Source of the DNA: Bacillota bacterium
Lineage (GTDB): Bacteria; Bacillota_C; Negativicutes; JAEYSJ01
Assembly: GCA_023434855.1 (NCBI GenBank)
Contig: JAEYSJ010000337.1
Coordinates: 1-16,810, forward strand
Direction: 5' to 3'
Length of the DNA: 16,810 nt
Shown in pieces: positions 1 through 5,940 of this stretch. The notes under the pieces were generated by a model. That model was not told where the DNA came from. It saw only the letters and a list, made by a program, of their open reading frames with translations, and did no database searches. Position 1 is the stretch's first letter; the number at the start of each line of letters is the position of its first letter. The translations under genes were made by a program, and so were the position numbers.

Positions 1-548
1 CCGCCGATGCCCCATACCCAGTGGGCAACAGGATCATAGACTAGGGTAGCCCAGACTAATGTGAATACAACGAAGGCCGGAAATTTCATACGTTCGGCAA
101 AAGAACCGGTAATAAGTGCAGGGGTAATCACTGCGAACATTGCTTGGAATATCATAAAGGCCAGATGAGGAATAGTTGCCGCATAGTCGGCATTAGGGTC
201 CTGGCCGACGCCATTCAGGCCGACCCAGTCCAAGTTGCCGATAATATGGTTAACGTCAGGGCCAAAAGCAAGGCTGTAACCCCATAATACCCATTGTACT
301 GAAATAAGTCCAACAATAAAAAAGCTTTGCATAATTGTGGTTAATGCGTTTTTGGTTCTGACCATGCCACCATAAAATAAGGCCAGGCCGGGAGTCATCA
401 GCATAACAAGCGCGGCGCTGATAAGTACGAAGCTTGTATCACCTGAGTCAATCTTCGGAGCGGCTGCCGCTTCTTCGGCAAATACCGTTGGTATAAATGT
501 AAGCATCATGAAGAAACAAAAACTTAAAATAGTCCAAATTCTTTTCAT
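1..548 (-). CDS. amt: Ammonium transporter (Amt family), 5' part, cut by window edge
   Basis: This is the N-terminal ~182 codons of an Amt/MEP/Rh channel, which moves ammonium/ammonia across the cytoplasmic membrane. I translated the minus strand from the ATG at 548-546. Residues 1-24 form a signal-like segment ending FAEE. Then come Amt hallmarks: an ALVMLMTPGLALFYGGMVR segment (TM1 and loop), QSFFIVGLISVQWVLWGYSLAFG (TM2), the NLDWVGLNGVG loop, FQAMFAVITPALITGSFAER, and DPVAHWVWGIGG at the edge. The last segment includes the usual Asp and His-Trp positions of the family. The gene lies downstream of a response regulator in the same orientation but has its own promoter and long leader. The ribosome binding site is a GAAGGGA about 6 nt before the ATG. 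Family assignment is secure. The C-terminal half, and any adjacent glnB/glnK-type PII gene, lie outside the window. Confidence 0.96.
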   Translation of the reverse strand, partial: MKRIWTILSFCFFMMLTFIPTVFAEEAAAAPKIDSGDTSFVLISAALVMLMTPGLALFYGGMVRTKNALTTIMQSFFIVGLISVQWVLWGYSLAFGPDVNHIIGNLDWVGLNGVGQDPNADYAATIPHLAFMIFQAMFAVITPALITGSFAERMKFPAFVVFTLVWATLVYDPVAHWVWGIG

Positions 549-637
549 AAAAAATCCCTTCTTTCTTTCTAAAAATTAAAGTTTTCTCCCCAAAAACAAC
601 CTTAATAAATAACCGGCATCCCCCCTGGCTGAAAACC

Positions 638-680
638 ACAAAGGCGTCCTAATATCAACAAGATATTAGGACGCCTTTGT
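638..680 (-). promoter_or_regulatory. Perfect 19-bp hairpin in the amt leader
   Basis: Positions 638-656 and 662-680 are perfect inverted repeats with a 5-nt loop. The element lies between the early terminator and the amt ribosome binding site. There is no U-run directly after it on either strand, so it is not a plain terminator. It could be an RNA-protein binding hairpin, a processing site or part of an attenuation switch. The function is not assigned. Confidence 0.6.
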
Positions 681-712
681 CCCGTAACATTTTTGGCAAC
701 GGAAATTAAACA

Positions 713-741
713 TAAAAAGCCTTCGCAATCATTGCGAAGGC
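713..741 (-). terminator. Early intrinsic terminator / attenuator in the amt leader
   Basis: On the minus strand GCCTTCGCA pairs with TGCGAAGGC (719-741) and is followed directly by TTTTTA. It sits only ~30 nt after the predicted amt start site and ~165 nt before the amt start codon, so it would abort most amt transcripts unless relieved. It is flanked by GGCAATGG (750-743) and CCGTTGCC (702-695), which can pair with each other (one G-U) and enclose the hairpin. Confidence 0.7.
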
Positions 742-776
742 CCCATTGCCTTATTAATATAAACTTTTATGCTATA

Positions 777-805
777 AATATATCAGTATATGAAAAAGAT
801 GTCAA
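777..805 (-). promoter_or_regulatory. Sigma-A-type promoter of amt
   Basis: Reading the minus strand, TTGACA (805-800) is followed by a 17-bp spacer and TATATT (782-777). Transcription would start near 770 and run left through a ~220-nt untranslated leader into amt. It lies in the gap downstream of the response regulator, so amt has its own start even if read-through occurs. Confidence 0.8.
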
Positions 806-832
806 TGATTTTTTATATTTTTATATTTCAAA

Positions 833-863
833 CAATTTTCCGCCTGCTTAGCACAGGAAATTG
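833..863 (-). terminator. Weak hairpin after the response regulator gene
   Basis: On the minus strand CAATTT-CCTG ... CAGG ... AAATTG folds into an interrupted stem just past the response regulator stop codon and is followed by TTTG. It is imperfect and the U-run is short, so termination is likely leaky. Confidence 0.35.
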
Positions 864-869
864 TCAGGG

Positions 870-1562
870 TTAGCGGCAATCCAGCCGATAACCGTGGCCG
901 ACATCTGTAATTATATACTCAGGTTTAGCCGGATTTTCCTCAATTTTTTGCCGTAGCAAAGAGATGTACTGACGAATATAATGGTTATCCCCCACCTGTT
1001 CATCTGTTCCCTTAATTATCGCAAGCAATTGTTGATGGGTTAAAACTTTGCCATTTTGTTGCGCCAGCGCTTTCAGAATCTTATATTCAATAGTTGATAA
1101 ATTTACCTTTTTGCCATTGACATTGACACGGCACCGCACTAGGTCTATCACCAGACCTCCACAAGTCACTGCCGCTTTAGTTCCGATTGTCATACTTCTC
1201 CGGAGCAATGCCCGGATTCTGGCGAGAAGTTCCTCCATGCTAAAAGGTTTTGTAATATAATCATCAGCCCCGGCATCCAAAGCCGCTACTTTTTCTCCAT
1301 CCTGGTCCCGGGAAGTAAGAACAATTATTAAGATTGAGAGGCGTTCCCGTATTTCACGGACAACTTCTTTACCGTCCATATCCGGCAACTCTAAATCCAA
1401 AATCACCAAATCAGGTAAATTTTTCAATGCACAACTGATGCCATCGCGTCCTGTAGATACTATATCATATTCATATCTTTGCGCTCTGAATGAAATTCTT
1501 AAAAGTTTACTGATTTGGGAATCGTTGTTGATAACAAGTACACGAAGACGATTACTATGCAT
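870..1562 (-). CDS. OmpR/PhoB-family response regulator, KdpE-like, with altered acidic pocket
   Basis: A 230-aa two-domain regulator in which a receiver domain (about residues 1-115) is followed by a winged-helix DNA-binding domain (about 128-228). The C-terminal pattern GDNHYIRQYISLLRQKIEENP ending in GHGYRL is KdpE-like. Numbered from the ATG at 1562, the phospho-acceptor is D56 (LVILDLELPD), with switch T83 (VLTS) and K105 (TKPF). The odd point is the metal-binding acidic pair: where relatives have D/E-D it reads N12-N13, followed by D14. A GTG three codons upstream (1571) is an alternative start. The ATG has a weak GGGTG-type site about 6 nt before it. No sensor kinase and no kdpFABC lie beside it, so it is an orphan here. 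The KdpE-like label describes sequence resemblance only and does not show control of potassium transport. Confidence 0.9.
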   Translation of the reverse strand: MHSNRLRVLVINNDSQISKLLRISFRAQRYEYDIVSTGRDGISCALKNLPDLVILDLELPDMDGKEVVREIRERLSILIIVLTSRDQDGEKVAALDAGADDYITKPFSMEELLARIRALLRRSMTIGTKAAVTCGGLVIDLVRCRVNVNGKKVNLSTIEYKILKALAQQNGKVLTHQQLLAIIKGTDEQVGDNHYIRQYISLLRQKIEENPAKPEYIITDVGHGYRLDCR

Positions 1563-1634
1563 ATCACACACCCACTTTGATCCGTAAAAATTGGAATTAT
1601 TTTATACTCCTTGTCTTAATCTTTTAACTATTTC

Positions 1635-1650
1635 GGTGGATATGTCCACC
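1635..1650. repeat. Short palindrome upstream of the response regulator
   Basis: GGTGGA-TATG-TCCACC (6 bp, 4-nt gap, 6 bp) lies about 75 bp upstream of the response regulator start. It could be an operator for that gene. The only support is its symmetry and position. Confidence 0.3.
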
Positions 1651-1713
1651 ACTCTGAGAATAACTGTCACAAAACCAATCTGTAACCAGAGTAAAGATGA
1701 GTGAAATTCCTAA

Positions 1714-1742
1714 TTGAAAAATAGTTTTGTCTCAACTATAAT
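1714..1742 (+). promoter_or_regulatory. Consensus sigma-A promoter driving a non-coding unit
   Basis: TTGAAA (1714-1719), a 17-bp spacer and a perfect TATAAT (1737-1742) on the plus strand. The next plus-strand gene begins only at 3622, so this strong-looking promoter does not belong to a coding gene. It directs transcription into the structured region 1749-1842. Confidence 0.72.
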
Positions 1743-1748
1743 TAAAAA

Positions 1749-1842
1749 TAAGCATGTCACATAAACCCTGGTCGCTACTGGGGAGAAAAGATGTGCTCCG
1801 GCTTCATGAGTATGCCAGTACTTATGAAGCCTTGATTTTTTC
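1749..1842 (+). ncRNA. Candidate standalone small RNA (~93 nt)
   Basis: A transcript from the 1714-1742 promoter would start near 1749 and end at the strong terminator whose U-run is 1836-1841. Inside it, CACAT (1758-1762) can pair with ATGTG (1791-1795), enclosing a small CCC/GGG hairpin. GGAG (1782-1785) can alternatively pair with CTCC (1796-1799). The 3' terminator is a 13-bp stem (1800-1812 with 1819-1831, one G-U) and a 6-nt loop. No plus-strand coding gene follows, so it looks like a free small RNA and not a leader. I could not match it to a riboswitch or small-RNA family by eye. Confidence 0.5.
1800..1841 (+). terminator. Strong intrinsic terminator of the candidate small RNA
   Basis: The 13-bp stem 1800-1812 / 1819-1831 (one G-U pair, loop TGCCAG) is followed by TTGATTTTTT. 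It points rightward and ends no known gene, which supports a separate RNA unit. Confidence 0.72.
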
Positions 1843-1920
1843 CTGATTTTCGGAAAATATAGTCACCTCCTAGATACAGTCTGTTATGAGTAATTGGGAT
1901 CGAATCTAGCTGTTTTAAGT

Positions 1921-1966
1921 AAAAATACAGAATGGAGCTTACAGGCCACAGCCTATAAGCTCCATT
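1921..1966 (-). terminator. Terminator of the flavoprotein / nitroreductase operon
   Basis: Positions 1931-1946 and 1951-1966 form a 16-bp stem with one mismatch and loop CACA. On the minus strand it is followed by CTGTATTTTTA. It lies ~80 nt past the stop of the ferredoxin-nitroreductase gene. Confidence 0.75.
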
Positions 1967-2043
1967 GCTTTGTCGCTATAATTTTGTAATCAGTATAACA
2001 CGAACTTACCGCTTAGGCAATACCCTTGAATAAATTCGCAATT

Positions 2044-2856
2044 TTAAAGCCAAGTCACATCTAACGGATCCCGGTCTACCAGCCTTTTAAAATTATATTT
2101 GGGATAACCGACCATAACAGCTCCTGTTATCTCTTTGTCCTGGGGAATGTTGATCAAGTCGAGCAATGGCTGATAATTTGCAAATATACACATTTCAAGA
2201 AGACCGGCCCAACATGAGCCTAACCCCAGAGCAGTTGCAAACAGTTCAAGATATGTCAGGGAAAAAATCGTATTCTCCCGGCCTTTGGGAAGATTTTTTT
2301 GAGTAGTTGCTAAAATCAAATGAGGCGCATCATGTAAAATATTATCTATCCCTTTTTCCCGGTAAGCATTGATATGGAGCGGAAAACTCCAATGATGTGC
2401 AGGATTGTTCAAAGTCTGCTCTTCCATCCACTCTATCATGACCGCGGTAATCATTTTAAGCTTTTCTTTATCTTCGATGATAATATATGATACTCCTTGC
2501 CGGTTACTGGCAGTAGGAGCAAATCGAGCAATTTCAAGTAATTTTTGTAGATCTTCCCGCGGAACAACAGTATCCTTATAACAGCGCACCGATCTGCGCG
2601 ACCGCAGAAACTGCTCCGCAGTTTCTGCATTTACAACCGGAAATTCTTTTAAAACAGGTTGATTGACTAGAGGTGTTTTACGATTATCAATTGCCTTGTG
2701 AGGACAAACGGCTACACAGTGTCCACATGCAATACAGACCTGTGGTGATATGGCCGCAGGACCATTTTCCCCCATAGCCAAAATTTTAGGAGGGCATATT
2801 TGTACGCAAATCTCACATTTTGTACAACGTTGTTGGTTGACTTCAACTAATTCCAT
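2044..2856 (-). CDS. Ferredoxin-nitroreductase fusion (2x[4Fe-4S] + FMN nitroreductase)
   Basis: A 270-aa soluble redox enzyme. Residues 1-55 form a bacterial ferredoxin domain with two clusters: C11-x2-C14-x2-C17-x3-C21-P and C41-x2-C44-x2-C47-x3-C51-P. From about residue 77 (FLRSRRSVRCYKD) it is a nitroreductase domain binding FMN, ending near GAVMVGYPKY. Enzymes of this type pass electrons from the clusters to FMN and on to nitro, quinone or flavin substrates; the substrate here is unknown. I chose the ATG at 2856 because AGGGG lies 9 nt before it. An ATG at 2862 is too close to that site, and the frame extending to 2895 lacks one. The start overlaps the 3' end of the flavoprotein gene by 14 nt, so the two are probably translationally coupled and share the promoter facing the HxlR gene. 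Confidence 0.92.
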   Translation of the reverse strand: MELVEVNQQRCTKCEICVQICPPKILAMGENGPAAISPQVCIACGHCVAVCPHKAIDNRKTPLVNQPVLKEFPVVNAETAEQFLRSRRSVRCYKDTVVPREDLQKLLEIARFAPTASNRQGVSYIIIEDKEKLKMITAVMIEWMEEQTLNNPAHHWSFPLHINAYREKGIDNILHDAPHLILATTQKNLPKGRENTIFSLTYLELFATALGLGSCWAGLLEMCIFANYQPLLDLINIPQDKEITGAVMVGYPKYNFKRLVDRDPLDVTWL

Positions 2857-3511
2857 GTTCATTCGCCCCTGTCGCAAATCTAGCCCCCATTTCAAAGGCT
2901 TTATTACAATCTTTAGGGAATGCTTCCTGCCGTCTCTTTGCTTTTTCCACAGGATTAAATTTCGTTACAACATACTTGGAATAATCGTCAAACTGATAGG
3001 TGTCGGTAACAAACAGCGATTCTGCTGACCCAAAAGTTCTTTTCATTACCATTTCAGCCAATCTAAAATGATAATCATATCCCATATCTTTTATCTTGCT
3101 CTCTTCTACATTCATAGTGTAAATAAGACCTGTTTGTATCTTCTTTTTAAAAAGGGAAGAATAGTTCTCATCATACACCAAATACGGAAATGTCAACCGT
3201 TCCAGGAAAGATCTCATTTCACCGGTAGCTGTTCCCAAATATATGGGAGATCCAAGGATGATTGCATCTACCTGATCGATTCTTTCCAAGATTGGCGTCA
3301 AATCATCTCTGTATGCACATTTTCCGTAACTCGCCCCGTCTTTTAGTTTACAAGCAAAACAGCTTACGCAGCCTTTATAATTTAGATCATAAAGATGGAT
3401 AAGCTCTGTCCTGGCGCCGCATGAAGCCGCTCCTTCAAGCGCTTTACCCAGCAGTGTGGCTGTATTCCACTTTTTTCTTGGACTACCGTTAATAGCTATC
3501 ACTTTTTTCAT
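2843..3511 (-). CDS. Flavodoxin-fold NAD(P)H-dependent FMN reductase / iron-sulfur-flavoprotein-like
   Basis: A 222-aa flavodoxin-fold protein. The N-terminal VIAINGSPR followed by NTATLL is the phosphate-binding loop for FMN, and AIILGSPIYLGTATGEMRSFLERL is the second FMN-contact region. Residues C48-x2-C51-x2-C54-x10-C65 resemble the compact cysteine cluster of archaeal/clostridial iron-sulfur flavoproteins. The last gap is longer than I would expect, so a cluster is possible but not shown. The likely role is NAD(P)H- or ferredoxin-linked reduction of quinones, nitro compounds or other electrophiles, in partnership with the overlapping ferredoxin-nitroreductase. The site GGAAGG lies ~11 nt before the ATG. 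The gene is divergent from an HxlR regulator with a 20-bp palindrome in between, so HxlR control is the simplest reading. Confidence 0.9.
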   Translation of the reverse strand: MKKVIAINGSPRKKWNTATLLGKALEGAASCGARTELIHLYDLNYKGCVSCFACKLKDGASYGKCAYRDDLTPILERIDQVDAIILGSPIYLGTATGEMRSFLERLTFPYLVYDENYSSLFKKKIQTGLIYTMNVEESKIKDMGYDYHFRLAEMVMKRTFGSAESLFVTDTYQFDDYSKYVVTKFNPVEKAKRRQEAFPKDCNKAFEMGARFATGANEHGIS

Positions 3512-3572
3512 AATAAAATCGCCTTCCTTTAATTTGATTTTTTTCTTTTAATTGTATATGATATTATAAAAA

Positions 3573-3592
3573 ATAAAAGTATGCACTTTTAT
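3573..3592. promoter_or_regulatory. 20-bp palindrome, candidate HxlR operator
   Basis: ATAAAAGT-ATGC-ACTTTTAT is a perfect 8-4-8 inverted repeat inside the 110-bp gap between the divergent flavoprotein and HxlR genes. A TATAAT-like -10 for the leftward gene lies beside it at 3563-3568, which would put the palindrome over the -35/spacer region. Repression by bound HxlR would fit. The palindrome is seen directly; its role is inferred. Confidence 0.6.
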
Positions 3593-3621
3593 GGTAGATA
3601 CTATACAAAAGGAGAGTATCC

Positions 3622-3954
3622 ATGCAAAAATGGTCAACCAGTGAATGTAAATGTCCCATTACATACACGCTATCCATTGTCGGCGGTAAATGGAAATGGC
3701 TTATACTCTATAAACTCTTTCAAAATGGAATCCTTAGATACGGCGAGCTGAAACGAAATGTCCCTTCAATTACTCATAAAATGCTAAGTCAGCAACTTAA
3801 AGAACTGGAATGCGAAGAATTGATCAATCGAAAGGAGTATCATCAAATCCCGCCTAAAGTAGAATACTCGTTAACTGAAAAAGGAGAAACATTAATTCCT
3901 ATACTAGAACTTATGTCAAAATGGGGAGCAAACAATAAACCACTCTCCATGTAA
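3622..3954 (+). CDS. HxlR-family winged-helix transcriptional regulator
   Basis: A 110-aa single-domain regulator of usual length for HxlR/DUF24. The diagnostic start is C11-P-x6-LSIVGGKWKWLILYKL, followed by the recognition region RYGELKRNVPSITHKMLSQQLKELE and a wing ending VEYSLTEKGETLIPIL. HxlR proteins act as dimers, often sensing quinones, aldehydes or disulfide stress through the conserved N-terminal cysteine. Here that is C11, with an extra C9 two residues earlier. The site AAGGAGAG lies about 7 nt before the ATG. It is divergent from the flavoprotein/nitroreductase pair, which is probably its regulon. Confidence 0.93.
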   Translation: MQKWSTSECKCPITYTLSIVGGKWKWLILYKLFQNGILRYGELKRNVPSITHKMLSQQLKELECEELINRKEYHQIPPKVEYSLTEKGETLIPILELMSKWGANNKPLSM

Positions 3955-3970
3955 GTGATTGAAATATAAT

Positions 3971-4014
3971 AAGAGATGACCTGAAGCCTTGTTGAGGACC
4001 TCGGATCATCTCTT
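3971..4014 (+). terminator. Terminator of the HxlR gene
   Basis: AAGAGATGA (3971-3979) pairs with TCATCTCTT (4006-4014) over a structured loop, followed by TATAAATT. It lies 17 nt past the stop codon. Confidence 0.5.
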
Positions 4015-4127
4015 TATAAATTATTCAATGGTTGATCTGCTTATCTTTAAATCCATTCTAACTATGTATCAGTCAAATCCCCACCAATATTTCCAGTATT
4101 AAGTGTACTGGCGGCGGTTCACCCCTC

Positions 4128-4823
4128 CTAATTTCCCTTTATCCCTTGGTGATGTGGACAATTTCTTCGGCATAAGTTACATGCATAAACAGCGCCCCCA
4201 CCCTCGGTATATTTTCCGGAATTACTACGGCATTTACTTTGTGCAATCGTTGTGCCGTCCAAAGCATTGACAGGACAAGAATCCAAACAAACCCGGCACT
4301 CCTGTGGGCACGTCTGATATGCAGCTACCGGGTCGGGTTCTAGTTCTGCATCAAGCAGAATTCCACCTAAAAATAGCGCATTCCCCAATTGTTTATTAAC
4401 AAGCAGAGTATTTTTCCCAATCTGCCCCAAACCAGCCCGTACTGCAGCGTGTTTTAACGATAATATCCCCTGCCCGTGCCGCCTGCTTTCATCCCAATAA
4501 TCATAAGGATCACGCGACGGGATAGCAACTGCGCAACTTCCCAGCTTTTCTAATTCCAATGCAATCTGAAATGTAACGGAATCCATCTTATCAGCAGATT
4601 TAAGCATAGCAAAAGTATATGCAGCCGGTGATGAAACAAAGAGAGCACTCACGGGAAAACGTGAAGCTAGTACTATTACACTTTTACATTCCTTGACAAT
4701 ATCCGTTGGGTGGAACCCGGAAGGTGCGTCGGCAAAACACTCTACAGAAGCTATCCCGCATAAGTCCACCCCAAGATTGATTGCCTGGCGCTTTATTTCT
4801 CCAGACTGAATGGTTTTCATCAT
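4128..4823 (-). CDS. QueG-like 4Fe-4S double-cluster protein (short epoxyqueuosine reductase homologue)
   Basis: A 231-aa protein resembling QueG, the cobalamin-dependent epoxyqueuosine reductase, in two places: the substrate-domain motif GLGQIGKNTLLVN (residues 131-143) and the paired [4Fe-4S] region. The cysteines are C172-x3-C176-x2-C179-x3-C183-P, C198, and C215-x2-C218-x3-C222-P. It is much shorter than full QueG (usually well over 300 aa) and ends right after the second cluster, lacking the C-terminal repeat domain. I would therefore not name it queG; it belongs to a group of short QueG-like ferredoxin proteins of unsettled function. The start is ATG at 4823, because AGGAGG lies 6 nt before it and inside the longer open frame reaching 4847. 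It is divergent from a LysR regulator that may control it. Confidence 0.85.
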   Translation of the reverse strand: MMKTIQSGEIKRQAINLGVDLCGIASVECFADAPSGFHPTDIVKECKSVIVLASRFPVSALFVSSPAAYTFAMLKSADKMDSVTFQIALELEKLGSCAVAIPSRDPYDYWDESRRHGQGILSLKHAAVRAGLGQIGKNTLLVNKQLGNALFLGGILLDAELEPDPVAAYQTCPQECRVCLDSCPVNALDGTTIAQSKCRSNSGKYTEGGGAVYACNLCRRNCPHHQGIKGN

Positions 4824-4874
4824 CCTTACCCTCCTGCGAAAGGCCAATATATTACTGGACCTCTTTTTGAATTT

Positions 4875-4903
4875 ATACTATCATAGTGTTATTAATAGGT
4901 AAA
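4875..4903 (-). promoter_or_regulatory. Promoter of the QueG-like gene, in the LysR divergent region
   Basis: On the minus strand TTTACC (4903-4898), a 17-bp spacer and TAGTAT (4880-4875). ATACTA (4875-4880) and TAGTAT (4909-4914) form a widely spaced inverted pair around it, and CTATCATAG (4878-4886) is a small dyad. Such sites could bind the divergent LysR protein. Confidence 0.5.
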
Positions 4904-4955
4904 ATTGGTAGTATCGATAAAATGATTCACGAAAATCGATGGGTGGTGAGCATTT

Positions 4956-5840
4956 ATGGAACTGCGGCTACTGAATACTTTTGTGACAACAGCAAAATTG
5001 TTAAGTTTCACCAAAGCGGCGGATACCCTTAACTATGCCCAGTCCACTGTCACAAATCAGATTCAGACCCTGGAAGAAGAACTAAGCATCATGTTGTTTG
5101 AACGTCTGGGCAAACAGATAAAACTTACCAAAGAGGGCGAATATCTTTTTGATTACGCTTCCCAAATTCTTAAATTATCTAATGAAGCCAAAGACCTGAT
5201 TTCGAGTTCTTTGATCCCGCGGGGATCTGTAATCATTGGAACGGCAGAATCTCTTTGCATCCATCGATTGCCGGAAGTCTTTAATTCTTTCCGCCAGCAT
5301 TATCCCCAAGTGGAAATTAATATTCGCTTTGATGCCGCTAGTGATTACCGGACACTTCTCCGGAAAAACAGTATTGATATTGTTTTCTTTCTTGACGCGC
5401 CTTGTAATGAAAAAGACCTGATTACTCATGTACTTTTTGAGGAACCTATGGCTGTAATAGCCGCACCAAGCCACCCGTTAGCTAAACAAGATCAGGTGTT
5501 TCCCCAGGACATAAATGGTGAGGCCCTCATTCTAACTGCCGAAGGCTGTACTTACCGGCGAATTTTTGAAAGTATTCTTATGCAGGCAGGCGCAAAACCG
5601 TCTTCCATAATGGGAATTAGCAGTAACGAAGTTATAAAAAAGTTCGTCTGTGATGGTTGGGGAATCGGATTTTTACCCCAGGTCGTAGGGCAGCAAGAAC
5701 TAACAACCGGACAACTGACAGAACTCAACTGGGCAGGTCCGCCCTTTCATATCTATGCTCAACTAATATATCATAAGAATAAATGGCTTTCCCCTGCTTT
5801 AAAAGCATTTATCGATGTAACCCTTAAAATATTAAAATAA
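4956..5840 (+). CDS. LysR-type transcriptional regulator
   Basis: A 294-aa LTTR of normal length. The N-terminal winged helix-turn-helix (residues 1-60) includes SFTKAADTLNYAQSTVTNQIQTLEEEL and LFERLGKQIKLTKEG. A linker helix follows, then a periplasmic-binding-protein-like effector domain from about residue 90 (GSVIIGTAESLC) with the typical GWGIGFLP near residue 235. The protein binds DNA as a tetramer and responds to a small molecule; the inducer is unknown. A GGTGGTGAG element precedes the ATG. It is divergent from the QueG-like gene, which is its most likely target. Confidence 0.95.
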   Translation: MELRLLNTFVTTAKLLSFTKAADTLNYAQSTVTNQIQTLEEELSIMLFERLGKQIKLTKEGEYLFDYASQILKLSNEAKDLISSSLIPRGSVIIGTAESLCIHRLPEVFNSFRQHYPQVEINIRFDAASDYRTLLRKNSIDIVFFLDAPCNEKDLITHVLFEEPMAVIAAPSHPLAKQDQVFPQDINGEALILTAEGCTYRRIFESILMQAGAKPSSIMGISSNEVIKKFVCDGWGIGFLPQVVGQQELTTGQLTELNWAGPPFHIYAQLIYHKNKWLSPALKAFIDVTLKILK

Positions 5841-5890
5841 TACTCTCAATGCGAAAAAACTGTCCCCATGCTGCATTGCCAGCAATGAAA

Positions 5891-5920
5891 AAGTGGAGGT
5901 CTCTAATGAGACTTCCACTT
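5891..5920 (-). terminator. Terminator of the VOC protein gene (possibly bidirectional)
   Basis: Positions 5891-5903 and 5908-5920 form a 13-bp stem with one G-U pair and loop TAAT. On the minus strand it ends CCACTTTTTCATT, giving a U-run for the leftward VOC gene. It also separates the convergent LysR gene. Confidence 0.7.
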
Positions 5921-5940
5921 AACAATTTGGAATGATTTTT

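Noticed and set aside
448..639. Open frame of 63 codons on the minus strand
   Set aside because: It overlaps the amt start in another frame; the amt frame itself shows clear family motifs.
638..741. CRISPR repeats or tRNA-like structures
   Set aside because: The hairpins differ from each other in sequence, there are no spaced direct repeats, and neither folds as a cloverleaf.
870..1562. Part of a kdpFABC-KdpDE potassium system
   Set aside because: Only a KdpE-like regulator is present; no KdpD kinase or pump genes flank it in this window.
1749..1842. Known riboswitch (fluoride, preQ1, guanidine, c-di-GMP, ZTP)
   Set aside because: None of the conserved cores could be matched, and no plus-strand gene follows to be regulated.
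1863..1871. Piece of a 16S rRNA 3' end (TCACCTCCT on the plus strand)
   Set aside because: Only these 9 bases match; the surrounding sequence is not rRNA. It is better seen as a Shine-Dalgarno sequence on the other strand.
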